Positions 43,039 through 54,600 of a DNA stretch of 64,000 nucleotides are shown one piece after another (the stretch's first letter is position 1; the number at the start of each line of letters is the position of its first letter). The DNA is from Dolomedes plantarius (Eukaryota > Arthropoda > Arachnida > Araneae > Dolomedidae): positions 204,419,661 through 204,483,660 of the forward strand of contig OU015490.1 of the NCBI GenBank assembly GCA_907164885.2, written 5' to 3'. The notes below the pieces were generated by a model. That model worked only from the letters and a program-made list of their open reading frames with translations, was not told where the DNA came from and ran no database searches. The position numbers and the translations under genes are program-made.

Positions 43039-44171
43039 TGAATCGATACTATGATTATTACAAGAATCTTTGCGTGTGATAAAGTTCAGTAACAGATCAA
43101 TGAGTAAATTTCAGTATTTTTGAAAAAAATGACAGTTACATGAAAATAAATTTTTCCTCCATGCGGGAAAATATTGTAACATGATTAAGCAACCGAAATA
43201 AAAGTCTTTTACTTGACACATTCCTTTGAGTTCAAATACGCGCAGTGTTAAACCAACCTACAAACAACCACACTTCTTCTCTTACATTAAAGAATACTAT
43301 ACAGTATGTAAATAATTTATTTTTACTTTGACATTTTATTTCTTTTCAGAGATGTGATCAACTTTGTTTCAAAATGATGAAAAATTATACATTCATTAGT
43401 TAAATTAATTTCTCACCACTGAGTATTTTTGAAATTCTCTTACGTATATTTAAAGCTGTTCTTTTAAGCTTTATTTGTACTTAGCATGGAAAATTACTCA
43501 TAAAAACTAATGAAAAGTTTACATAAATTCTCTTTATGTAACGACCGGCATTTGTAAGTGCATATAATTGGTTAGCACACAGCAGTTATGCCACTACAGG
43601 ACTGCCTTTATCCGGAGCACTTGACATTTAGAAAAGATATTTTTCCTTTTGGTTAACACTTGAAAACAGTAAACTTCTCCATGAAATGAATTTCGTATGA
43701 CACGTTGCAGAGTTTTAAATACTTACGGCAGCATGGGGACATTTTCCCTTAGTGTTTTGAAAAGAGGAATGAGGTACTCCCCTCCGAAAACGTATATTTA
43801 TTTCAGATAAACATTTAAGGGGTAATCTAGATGAATGTGGCAATAACTGTCAAAAATTCGAGGTTTCATTCATCAAATTGATCCCTTCGCACAATCAAAT
43901 AATGATCAGTTTTATTTATCTGAATGAATACTCTTAACTTAATTGTTTTTAATCGATATTTGAAGATAACAATATTATGAAAAATTAATTTACCCGAAAG
44001 CTTTTAAAACGTAAAAGATATAAAAAAAGGCATTTGACAGAGAAAGTCAATAATTAGAGAAAATAAAATCTGTTTTGCACGATATTCAGATTACTTTTAT
44101 GTCTCACAGAAACAATATCCTGGTAAGTTTGCTTCAGTAAAATTTATGACAGTTTTACGTTACCAGTTTCT
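43039..44171. other. non-coding region upstream of the receptor gene
   Basis: No coding motif was recognised. The promoter and any 5' exon of the minus-strand receptor would lie here, but I cannot point to a defined element. Confidence 0.4.
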
Positions 44172-44525
44172 GTGTTTCAGTTACATAGCTTGTTTTGGTG
44201 GCTTTTTCTTTTTGACCGGTTTTCTCGGGCAGTATCTAAAATGCCTATGTCACAACAGCTCAACGTTCAATTAAGAGATTGCATTAAAAAATTCGATCAA
44301 AAAGAAAAAGGCTTCAAAGTCGGCGAGGCAACTCAAACACGCGAGCAATATCGAAACCAGGCATGTAATATTGTCATCCAGAATCGTAGCTGGGGTAAAC
44401 GCGTACAAACTCCATGGCACGCCAAAAAGGTAAAAAAAAGATGTCAGGAGGCCCGGTGGATTCCGAACCCTATTACTGAGCCCTTCTATGCTTACGGCGT
44501 AAAAAAAGGTCATATGTATTGTTAA
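44172..44525 (+). other. 117-codon open frame, unrecognised
   Basis: The frame has a hydrophobic head (FQLHSLFWWLFLF) followed by a Lys/Arg/Gln-rich stretch (LRDCIKKFDQKEKGFKVGEA and KKVKKRCQEARW). The basic part is faintly like the helix-turn-helix start of a Tc1-type transposase (LRDxIIKKFxxGKG). I cannot decide whether it is a transposase relic or a chance frame. A mariner relic follows 130 bp downstream. Confidence 0.3.
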
Positions 44526-44654
44526 CTAACACCCGTGGCTACTTTCTTGTGGAGGCACTCCCAGGGTCATGTTCATACAGGTAGATGATGCATAATAGCA
44601 TTGGGAACCTTAATCAGAAGTCTGTGAAATCGGATACTACTGGAACTTTATAAC

Positions 44655-44990
44655 CATTATAATACGAGGGTCGTGCGATAAGTAACGGCAAAATTCGAGA
44701 GATGGTACCAAAGCACTGACATTGTTCGCGCTCTCACATTTAGCATGCATCAAAGGCACGTATGTCAAATTGTAGACAGATTCGACGATTAGTCTGTGAC
44801 AGACAGCATTTTAGTCTGTCAGTTCTTGTTGCCGATCATACAATGGTAAAACTCGAGTTCTGCGTGTTGATGAAATATAAAACGCCCTTTCCCCCCCAGA
44901 GAATGAGATGTAAGATCTACTAGAATTTTAAAAGGATTATAGTACTCTTAATATGAAAAAGGTTTGGAAGTCTACTCAGCTGTGCGACCC
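44655..44990 (+). mobile_element. mariner 5' end relic
   Basis: TACGAGGGTCGTGCGATAAG at 44,662 looks like a mariner terminal repeat. About 190 bp on, the frame from 44,843 reads MVKLEFCVLMKYKTPF, the decayed start of a mariner transposase (TEFRVLIKHYFLRK in intact relatives). The rest is lost. Confidence 0.55.
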
Positions 44991-45084
44991 TCAGTACTCA
45001 ACGATCTATAACGATCAGCAGTCTCATTTATATACATACATGCTTACATAAAAATTATATATATGTTAAACTCAAAGACCGAAA

Positions 45085-45215
45085 CTGCTCATTGGGTTTA
45101 AACAACGCTTTCTGGCATGTGAAAAACATGTCACAAAGCGAAATTCGTGTTGTGGCTGTTACCCAAAACGCTCACAACGCGTTCTGGCAATGAAAAAGTA
45201 CCACTTGATGTAGGC
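45085..45215 (+). repeat. CACAACGC-type palindromic repeat, copy 1
   Basis: Contains TCACAAAGCGAAATTCGTGT, then TGTGGCTGTT, then CACAACGCGTTCTGGCAATG and AAAAAGTACCAC. The same modules appear inverted at 48,060-48,260. Confidence 0.6.
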
Positions 45216-45496
45216 ACGACGGGATGTAAGACAAGTTTCAACTTATTATTAGCAAAGTGAACAAAGGATTCATGTTGTTACCGACAAAATCATCGAGGTT
45301 TTATCAGTTAGGTACTAAACAAGGCTTCCTTTAGGGACTTTATGCTCGCAATGAATCCACGATCGCTGAAGGAAGCTTTATTGAAGTGGAAAACGTGCCC
45401 TCAGTGTCGTCATGTACTCTATTGTACAGCATCTTAGTTATCATTGGTAAACACGAAAGGTTTCATGAGCTACCATTGTAAAAATTACTGTATTCC
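45216..45496. other. non-coding spacer
   Basis: No supported feature. Confidence 0.3.
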
Positions 45497-45620
45497 GCCC
45501 ACTTGAACTTAGTGGATAGCATCTACGTCTTCCACGCCGTGGGTTTCGGTTCAATTCCGGAATAAGGCTTGGTTGTCTTCTGGGGTAAAGTCAGTCTTCC
45601 GCTTGAAATAGTGTGAGCGA
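45497..45620 (+). repeat. tRNA-derived SINE-like segment
   Basis: TTAGTGGATAGCATC as a weak A box and GGTTTCGGTTCAATTCC as a B box lie about 35 bp apart, followed by GGAATAAGGC. The arms do not fold as a tRNA. Confidence 0.45.
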
Positions 45621-46340
45621 AAGTTATTTTAGTGGCTAGTTTGTTCCTTTATATTGACTAAAATTGACTACTCATATGTACATACACAAATCAATTTATT
45701 AAACATAATAACAATATACATACACTTCATGAGATATCAGGTGCTTAATAATACAAAATATACTAATTTAATACTCAACAATTCTAAGCGATATATATCT
45801 ATGGCAGTATATGTTAATATTAATTATAATTTCCCATACAATTATTCTGCCCGATCACCTAATTTAGAATTATCCAGTGAGCAAATGACACGGAATTACA
45901 AGGTACATAAAAATCTCATACCTGGGGCAATTTATCTCTCGTAACATCTGGGCAGCCGCTCTCCTTACTACAATGGATTCTCCGTTGAGGACAAAAGCTG
46001 GGCTGGATTGGTCAAACTTGTTACCGGCCTATGCTCCCTTCGCTGGCGGCACACAATCGACGAGGGGGTTCAGCGTGGTCAGGCTCCACTCCTCGATAAC
46101 TCCACTAATCCCCCCTAAATCGACCTGGTCGGGAGATTCCTTCTTAAAGTTATTTTGGGGACGCAATTCTTCGGCTACCGTTTGGTGAGCTGCTTGCATA
46201 TTCTCCACGGCATGGCGGGTGCGAGTAGTCGGTGCTTGAAGAATCGGCTCACGGATGGGGCACACTTTCGAGGAACTATCGGCTTGACTTTTCTCTCTCC
46301 TTCATACTCCGCATCGACCTCGCGGTTCTACCTTTTATAA

Positions 46341-46644
46341 GTGGATGTCCATCAAATCATTTGCTACTTGCGAACTCAGACTTATCACTTAATGAGACTC
46401 CCAAGTATACGTAATAAATGCAGCTCCAAACTTATTCATTAAAGACTGTACATCAAAGCTTGCTGCTACTTGCGAGATCAGTCTCTATTGCTTAATCAGA
46501 TGCAAAGTATGCGTGATAATTGCAGCTTTCGCCTTCTTCATTAGTGAATGTCCATTAAACCTTTCCCCTATTTGCGAACCCAGTCTCTATCGCTTAATCA
46601 GCCTCAAAGTATACGTGATAATGGCAGCTCTAACTTTCTTCATT
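46341..46644 (+). repeat. tandem repeat, three units of about 101 bp
   Basis: Units start at 46,341, 46,443 and 46,544. Each runs from TG-ACATCAAA-type sequence through a CTACTTGCGA variant, TCACTTAAT/TGCTTAATCAG and ATACGTAATAA-type to a TTCATTA end. They are about 75-80% alike by eye. Confidence 0.8.
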
Positions 46645-46689
46645 ACTAACGCTTGGGTTTATCTAATCACAATGTTCAATCAACTGCGG

Positions 46690-46910
46690 CCTATTCAGCT
46701 CCTGAATCTGCCTACATCTTTCGACTTCAAAACCCAATCTGCTTAAACTTTCTCTCTGAACTTAATTTCAACTCCTCCATATTGTGGCCTCTTCATTTTC
46801 TAATTCTGCCTACATCTCTCGATTCCTTGTCTCAAAAGATTGAGTTTGGCGATAGGCTGCAATACAACTGCTAAACTTTTTCTCTCTCTGAACTTAACTT
46901 CAACTCCTTC
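46690..46910 (+). repeat. imperfect direct duplication
   Basis: TCTGCCTACATC followed about 50-70 bp later by AAACTTTCTCTCTGAACTTA occurs twice (about 46,708 and 46,805). The two copies belong to the same unresolved element. Confidence 0.55.
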
Positions 46911-47560
46911 ACTCTGGACCTCCATTGGTGGCCACCTTCTAACCAATGGGCCAATTTGGACCTTTATTATTGGCTGCACATATATTTTATAATTTCTCTT
47001 CTCCCAATCTAAATAGAAGGGGGCGCCTGTCCCTGTTTCTGACGCCTTCTCTTCTGGGGTTCCCAAACTCTCACGCTCCTCTCGACCTCCTGCTGTTCCC
47101 TAACGTTGTCACTCACTTCCATGATCCCCTTATCTAATATTTCATTTCAACTTCGCACACCATCGTCTCCATTTTCGCCTGCCCAGTTCATTAAATCCAG
47201 CTGGTCACCATCCACTGCCCGTTTCTCATATACTTGTCACATTACTTTGCACCTATCTTGCATCTGTCCTATTTGTGAGAACCATGTCGCCCCAACTGCG
47301 ACAAATAGCAACCCCGTATTGAAGAGGAAGCCGTGGAAATACCACTGTCCATCGCCGCGGTCATCATCTGTGTAAAAATAAATTATCTCTGTGTATTTCT
47401 TGCGGTATATTGTCTTCTCTCTCTTAATGCGTACTTCGGACTGACAACCTCGTTTGAGGCCCCAGAGCCGTTCACACAGAATTCGGAGCGTCAGCGAAAT
47501 TTTTTTTAACCAATTGCCTTTTAACCAATCAGCGCCAACGGAATCTTTAACACAGACGCT

Positions 47561-47675
47561 GACGGAGGCAATATGAACAGGACTTGAAACAACAACGGCA
47601 ACAGTTATTGTACTGTCTAAAAATGCAAAAAAGATCAAGTGTAATTCAATGTGTCTTAATAATAGTTCTTGCAAG

Positions 47676-47706
<31 letters not shown>

Positions 47707-48059
47707 AAAAAGAGAAGAAAACAACAACTACATCAACAACAAACAAAATCCAATAAATTCAAATATATAGTGATTCTCAGTGAAGTTTTGTTTTTTAATG
47801 CTTTATTTTTAATACCTCTGATAAACGTTCAAAGAAATTAATAGAAGACTCTAGATAAATTTTGCTTTTGATTTTGTTATACAAACTACCAAAAAAAGGG
47901 ATACATAAGAAACTTATTTTCTTCCAGACTTATTTTTTTTGCGAGTTGTTAAGTTTATTTTGTTCCCATTTAATTTAAAAAGTAATTTGAACTGAACAAT
48001 ACAATTTTTGATTCATTGTTTCCATAGACGCATTTTTCCTATAACGGGTCATGCTATAC
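47561..48059. other. non-coding stretch
   Basis: Contains a C run followed by about 22 A (47,681-47,711). The poly-Phe frame across it is an artefact. Confidence 0.4.
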
Positions 48060-48260
48060 TATTAAGCGTCTACAACGCGTTGTGGCACTTTTTCATTGCC
48101 AGAAAGCGTTGTGGTAGATTATTAAGAGAACCACAACAAGGATTTCACTTTGTGGTTGTTTTAAATCTGCCCGAATCTGCCCTAATGCGCTGTGACCGTT
48201 TTTGCAACAGCCACAATACGAGTTTCACTCTGTGGGCCTTTTTTTACGTACCAGAACACG
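48060..48260 (-). repeat. CACAACGC-type palindromic repeat, copy 2
   Basis: Minus strand carries CACAACGCTTTCTGGCAATG and AAAAAGTGCCACAACGCG. The flanking modules CCACAAAGTGAAATCCTTGT and CCACAGAGTGAAACTCGTAT occur in tandem. Related to 45,085-45,215 in inverse orientation. Confidence 0.6.
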
Positions 48261-48476
48261 TGGTGATATGGCGTCAGAGCGACAGAGTGATGCCGCTCAC
48301 GTATATGTTTACATTGATTGCAATGGAATTTGGGGAGGACTGGCTACGATCAGCAAGAGCGGCTGGGCGAAATATGATACCGCTGTTCCTCCATCGAACA
48401 TCGCTCCCCCTAGACATTAATTTTCGCTCACCGCACAGCGTCTTATCAGTTGTCTGAAAGCTCTCGTCCTGTAAAA

Positions 48477-49125
48477 CAGGGGTTCTCAACCTTTCAGGCT
48501 CTGCGCCCCCCTTTGAACAGTGATGTGAGCTCACGCCTCCCCCTCCCCCACCACCACCACTACCACCATATGTGGTCAATGCATGTAGTACGATCGGAAT
48601 TTGAAACTGAAGCCGGTTATTAAATGAAAATATAGAATTGATAATTTCATACAAAAAGTTTAATATTACTACACATATCTTAATTTGGACCATATCATTA
48701 TTAGAACATATGAAATCAAAGAATTAAATACAGATCAAATATATTTCAGGTAATCAAGGATCTAGATGAGGTTGGCATGTAATAAAAGTCACTTTCACAA
48801 CATTAATGAGAGGGCTCACAATGTTTGTCCTTGACAAGTTTTTGAATATTAGGTTGTAACTGTTACAAAGCACACCTCGGGTCACTTTCAACGTCCAGAC
48901 GTGCGAAAATTATAGTGTTTTTACAATTACGACAATTATCGTGTACGACAATTATCGTATTCGTGTTCGTATGTCGAAAATATGTTATGATTGCATTGTG
49001 ACCGCAAAATTGAGTACAGTAAATTACAGTTAGTTTTACTTTTTATTTTACTTTTTTAATCACTCCTCCCTTGAAATTCTTCTACCCCCCCCAGGGGGGC
49101 GCGCCCCCCAGGTTGAGAACCGCTG
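48477..49125. mobile_element. hAT MITE with perfect 8-bp duplication
   Basis: A 649-bp non-coding element with ends CAGGGGTTCTCAACCT and, reversed, CAGCGGTTCTCAACCT (15 of 16 match). CTGTAAAA is duplicated exactly at 48,469-48,476 and 49,126-49,133. The interior has CpG-rich and poly-C patches near both ends (GCGCCCCCCT and GGGGGGCGCGCCCCCC), as in other hAT elements of this type. Confidence 0.92.
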
Positions 49126-49133
49126 CTGTAAAA

Positions 49134-49231
49134 GATGGCAAAAAAGAAGAAAATTGAACCAACTAGAGTATGAGGCTTTGATCTCTGAGGTTGAATGCAA
49201 ACCATGTTTGTGGAATGACAGACATGGTGAA
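49134..49231 (+). other. MADF-like domain fragment
   Basis: A frame after a Lys-rich start reads EYEALISEVECKPCLWNDRH, resembling the first helix of MADF domains (Leu-Ile-x-x-Val-x-x-x-Pro-x-Leu-Trp). It is cut by a TA microsatellite after about 26 residues. It could be part of a host DNA-binding protein gene or of a Harbinger-type accessory protein. No downstream continuation was found, and the hAT MITE sits just upstream. Confidence 0.35.
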
Positions 49232-49232
49232 T

Positions 49233-49237
<5 letters not shown>

Positions 49238-49317
<80 letters not shown>
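49238..49317. repeat. (TA)n microsatellite, 80 bp
   Basis: Uninterrupted TA run. Ile-Tyr frames across it are artefacts. Confidence 0.97.
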
Positions 49318-49319
<2 letters not shown>

Positions 49320-50654
49320 TCTGGACAGAGGCTAAAAACACAAGAAAATAAATATCAGGATCAAAAGGGAATTCTTGAAAAGGCAATGAACGAAGCCCTG
49401 AAGACACTGAATACATGATCATTGGACAACAACATGATTATTAATAAGTCCAAAACAGCTTATCAATTTTTCTCTTTGAGACACGTAAATGCAGAATTTA
49501 ACCTGTACATAGATAATGTCACTCTCACCAAAAGTAATAGCACCACATATTTAGGAGTGATCTTGGACAACAAACTGAATTTTAATGACCACATCAAATA
49601 CGTGACAGAAAAAGTAGAGAATAAAATTCCAATTATGAAAAGACTCGCAGGAGCTAAATGGGGTTGTAACCAACAGACCCTAAACAAAACTTACAACACC
49701 TATATAAAACCATTCATTAAATATGGATGCGAAGTACTGCTCTCTATACCAAAAACTAAGATCCTGGAGAGAGCTCAAAATAAAGCTCTCCGAATCATTA
49801 CAGGAGCAGTCAAAACAACTCCAATCTTGGCCATGCAGAAATATACCAACAATCTCCCTATCGCCACGGAAATCAAGAGACAATCTTTGCGAACATTCAT
49901 TAGATTAAGAGCTTCACAGAAGGCGAATTGGATTAATGATGGAGGTACGGGCATATTAAAAACACAGGTGTCCCCAATTGAGAGTTGTCTAAAATTATTG
50001 GATGAATTTGATGTTACAGAATTGACGGTTTTGAATACAAACTTGGTAAACCCCCTAGACTTTATGGACATTGAAAATCACCTGGAAATAGATAACTCGG
50101 GCAAGAAAGGAATTCTGGAGCCAATTTTAAGAACCACCTCATTGTGTGTATTAGATGAAAAATACCCCGAGTTTGAATGGACAAGAATTTACACAGATGG
50201 TTCCAGGCTTCAAGATAAGACTGGTGCCGGGGTATATAGCAAACTATTTTCTCATTCTGCTTCTGGTGGAGGGGACATGTCTAGCTATGATGCTGAAATC
50301 CAAGCAATTTCATTGGCAATGAACAGCCTCATATTGAATACTAACATATTTACTAAAGCTGTAATTTTGGTGGACTCAATGGCTGCAATACAGGCTATTA
50401 CGATGAATCGTCGCACTGAATTGCCTGGTATCTCCCAAATAAAACAAAATATTAAACTCCTTGAAAGCAATAATAAAGTGATAGTGTTTCAATGGATTCC
50501 ATCGCACGTTGGCATTGAAGGTAACGAAAGAGCCGACTCGTTAGCAAAGAAGGGAACCCTAGAACAACAGATAACTCATCCAATTTCTACAGGCTCAATA
50601 AAGAAAAACATCTACAACAAAATCTCTTTAAAACTTAAGACGGGGGAAGCCAAG

Positions 50655-51651
50655 ATGGCGGCTAGGGAGGATGACGTGTTTTATGAAGCTCTTGAACAAC
50701 AATGTAAAATAATTGATTCAGCTCTTCAGTCAAATTGTAATATGAACAAACAAGTGCGAGAGGAGGCCAGACAGGCTTTGGGTGAGTTAAAATCCTTTAT
50801 TTATAAGAATTTCGAGAGAATCAAAGCTGTTAATTTTTTGGAGGCTTGTAGAGAAAGTTTGAAGGACGCTATTTCAAAGCCAAGCTACGCTAGTGTAGTG
50901 GCGCCATCTAGTGTCACAAATGTTAAAGAAAAGTCTTCGGATTTTTGTCTTGATTATTAAACTCAAGATAAATCCAACAGAGGCTAAGCTTGGTGTACGC
51001 AATTTGAAAAACATTGGAGGAAACAAAGTTTTGGTTAAGTGCTTTTCCGAAAATGATCGGAATCGACTTCAAACCGAACTTGGGGAAAAATCTCCGGAAT
51101 TAAATATATCCATGCCAAAGAAAAAGAATCCTACCACCCTTGTTAAAAATGTGCCAAACGAAATAACTAATGAAGTTCTTATGAATGTGATTTTTGAACA
51201 AAATCCTAAAATCCTTGAATCTGATGAGAACGCGAATCTCTGCAGAGTTCGTTTTACTTTAAAGAACTTCCAATATACGAGGCACGTTGTTATTGAAACG
51301 CACCCTATGGTTCGTAAATGCATTCTTCGTCAAGCCGGGTTAAAAATTAATTGGAGTGTGTGTGAAGTAGATGATTTTCTTGTTATCAATAGATGTTTTA
51401 ATTGTCTTGGGTACAATCATCGTGCTGCTGAATGTGTTAGACCATTAGCTTGTTTCAACTGCTCTGAAGAACACAAAGCGAAAGATTGTCTAAAGAGAAA
51501 TGTAAAAGTTTGTGTAAATTGTATCCTCTTCAATCATAATACAAATAATGCTCGTAATAAAGTTGATGTCTATCACGAGCCCTTTTCTGATTGTTGTCCT
51601 AGTCATATCTTTGTGAAGAAGAACATTCAATCTCGAACTCATTATGGATAA
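50655..51651 (+). pseudogene. LINE-2nd ORF1 (zinc-knuckle protein)
   Basis: Start at the first ATG (MAAREDDVFYEALEQQC), 13 bp after the element's 5' end. Residues 1-100 form a helical head. An extra base near 50,943 shifts the frame, after which 50,950-51,651 continues with INPTEAKLGVRNLKNIGGNK, LVKCFSENDRNRLQ and PTTLVKNVPNEITNEVL, an RRM-like fold region. The C-terminal knuckles are CFNCLGYNHRAAEC, CFNCSEEHKAKDC and CVNC. Such proteins bind the LINE RNA. The stop overlaps the ORF2 start as ATGGATAA at 51,644-51,651. About 332 residues if undisturbed. Confidence 0.85.
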
Positions 51652-54600
51652 TTCTGTTAAACATGTTCTTAAGTGTGTGCAGTTAAACCTTCACAAATCT
51701 AAGGTTGCGACACAGCAGCTTATTTTAAATATGGAAACTGATGATATTGACTGTGCTCTTGTTCAGGAACCCCATTGCTACAAAGGTTCCCTTCCTGGTT
51801 ATCCTAGTACTTATAGACTACACTCTTTTCTCCTACTATTTTGAGCCTTCAAGAAACATTGACCTAGATCTTCATAAAATTAGTCAAGTTTTTACGTACA
51901 AAAATCTCAATCGATTGATTTGGTGTATGGACTCGAATAGTAAATCTGAACTTTGGTTTAGTCCCTCTTCTGATGCTCGTGGATATAAATTAAGTGATTT
52001 TATTTCTGCCAACAACTTATTTGTTATAAATGAAGACTGTGGACCTACTTTTCGTGCCACCCAAGGTTCAATTTACATTTTTGGTCAGTTGTTGGTACTG
52101 ATTTACTTGAGGATACTTCATGCTGGTGTCTTTCTGCAAATGAATCCCTTTCTGATCACATGATGATAGAATTTCAATTTTGCCTTTCCACTGACCGTTG
52201 CGACGCTTCAGATATTCCCTTCATAATATTCAATACAAAGAAAGCTAATTGGTGTCGTTTTCGGAATGTTTGCTCCTCCCATGTTGCCCGTTTCATTGAC
52301 ATTCTTAGTCGCTGTACTGATGGTTCTTGTCTTAATACTATTGTTGAAGAATTTGGCTCGGTTCTTTTCAAGGCGTGCGTATATTCAATGCCTGTTAAAA
52401 ATCATGGCGTGCACAATGTTCCTTGGTGGTCTGTTGATATTGGTTGTATGAGAAAGAGACTTAATGCAGCCAGGCGTAGATTTCAACGTTCAAGAAATTC
52501 GATTCTTAGGGAGCTGTATAAGTGTAAATATCTTCAGTATAGAAAAGAAAATAATCAAATGCTTATTGACGCTAAATCCAACTCTTGGAAGACATTTCTT
52601 TCGACCATTGATGTTAATAATGTGTGGAAAAGAATTTATACTTACTGTGTTAAAAGAAATTTCATAAAAACAGTTGAAATAACGGGTATTCATCTACCGT
52701 CAGGAGAAACAACAAGCTCTTCAGAAGAGACAATAAATGCTGTGCTTCAAAAATCCTTCCCCTCTGATTCAGAGGAAGATGACAACGACTTACACAGAGA
52801 GTACCGCAGGTCTGCTCAAACCGCTTACCTTTCTTCTCTCGATCCTCCTTTTATCTGTGATGAAGTTAATACAGTTATAGCTATGCTACAGCCAAATAAA
52901 TCACCTGGTCCTGATTCCATCACAAATGAGATCATTAAACAGTTCCATTTTATGTTTCCTTCTTTTCTCCATAAACTCTTTAATATTTGTCTGGATGTTG
53001 GTATTTTTCCACGTGTTTGGAAGTGTGCACAAGTGATACTTATCCCCAAGGGAAATGAGTCTAAAATACCTCATTTGGATAATCTAAGATGCATTAGCTT
53101 ACTTCCTGCTTTAGGTAAGTGCTTGGAGAAACTTTTCGTTAACAGAATTTGCTGGGTTTTTGCACCGGGGAGACTTTTTTTCTAGTGACCAGTACGGCTT
53201 TACACCTCAGAAGAGTACTGAGGATGCTTTGTTACGTTTAAGTGAGATTGTTCAGAGAGGTAAAAAGAAAAATTTGCACACAATCTTGGTTTTTCTGGAT
53301 ATAAAAGGCGCTTTCGACAATGCTTGGTGGCCTTGCATTCTCAACCTTCTTAAAAAAGCGGAACTACCACTGAATATTTTTTCACTGGCTGCTGACTTTT
53401 TAAAGGACAGAGTATCCAAATTGAGACTGGGCTCAGCTTCCACTATCCATCGGCTTGAGAGGGGTTGCCCTCAAGGCTCAGTTTCTGGACCTGCCTTTTG
53501 GAATTTGATTATTAACGATCTCCTCATAAAACTTAATAAACTTGCCTGTTGTGATACTATTGCTTTTGCGGATGACCTCCTATTTTGTTTCCAGGGTAGG
53601 GATCTTCCTGCGACTTTCCTTTGTGCTCAAGAAACCTTGAACCTTGCTACCAAATGGTCAAAAGATTTTAAATTGGAATTTAACTCTGCTAAAACCAAAG
53701 TCATGTTTATTGAAAAACGCAATGTTCTTTATGACGCATTCCAGCTGTTTCTCGACGGAACTCCCTTGGCTGTTGTAGGGCAATTTAAATATCTTGGAGT
53801 TCTTCTTGACTGCAAGTTTTCTTGGAAAAAACACCTATCTTACATTTCAGAGAAGTGTGACAAATTGCAACGTGGTTTATGTCGCATTGCACGTAATACG
53901 TACGGCATCAGGTTTGATGTCCATTCGCTCATTTATAAGCAAGGCATTGAACCTTTTATTTTGTACGGCTCTAGAGCTTGGGGTATGGCGCTCAAGAAGA
54001 AGATTAATTGTAAATATCTCCGACGCATTCAAAGGCGTATTCTCTTGCGAGTCATATGTGGATATCGCACCTTAAGCTATGAATCTGTTTATGCAATTTC
54101 TGGTTTTCCTCCGATCGACACTGCTATTCTTCATAATATCGCCTTTAGAAAAAATTTCTCTACTTCTTCTACTTCTGGTTACGATTATGTTTTACCTCCA
54201 TCTGATCTTCCTCATCCCACGGAGAGAAAGGCTATCAATGTTATTAATTATTGCAACAAAACTGCAGGTGATTTCCCTGTTACTTGCTATACTGATGGCA
54301 GTAAAATTGATGGCAAGGTTGGTTTCGCTTTTGTTGCCTTCAAGAATGGCATTGAATTCGAGCATTTTCAATTTAGAATTCGAGATGAATGCACTGTTTT
54401 TATAGCTGAACTTTTATGTTTAAACTTTGCCATTAAATGGATCATGAATCGAGATAGTGCTGACAAAGATTATCTCATTTGTACCGATTCACTTTCATCC
54501 CTGGAGACCTTAAAATGTATTGCTTCTGCCAATAGCATTATCGTCGAAATTCAAAGGCAACTCAAAACCCTTGAAAGTAAAAACGTCTCTGTTTTCTTTG

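Larger units (their letters stand above)
45960..47560 (-). mobile_element. possible LTR-element fragment (unresolved)
   Basis: On the minus strand the order is a TG-rich block (47,560-47,330), then TTGTCGCAGTTGGGGCGACA (47,310), which has the look of a primer-binding region, then pyrimidine-poor sequence and a 78-codon frame (46,265-46,029) with ENMQAAHQTVAEELRPQ. The region is less AT-rich than its surroundings and holds internal tandem repeats. I could not identify gag or pol homology, so this call is weak. Confidence 0.3.

Noticed and set aside
47237..47746. 169-codon minus frame with poly-Phe
   Set aside because: Driven by a C-run/A-run; no domain, and crosses repeat sequence.
49422..50960. 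A 512-residue gene
   Set aside because: Chimera of LINE-1st RNase H and LINE-2nd ORF1 across a target duplication.
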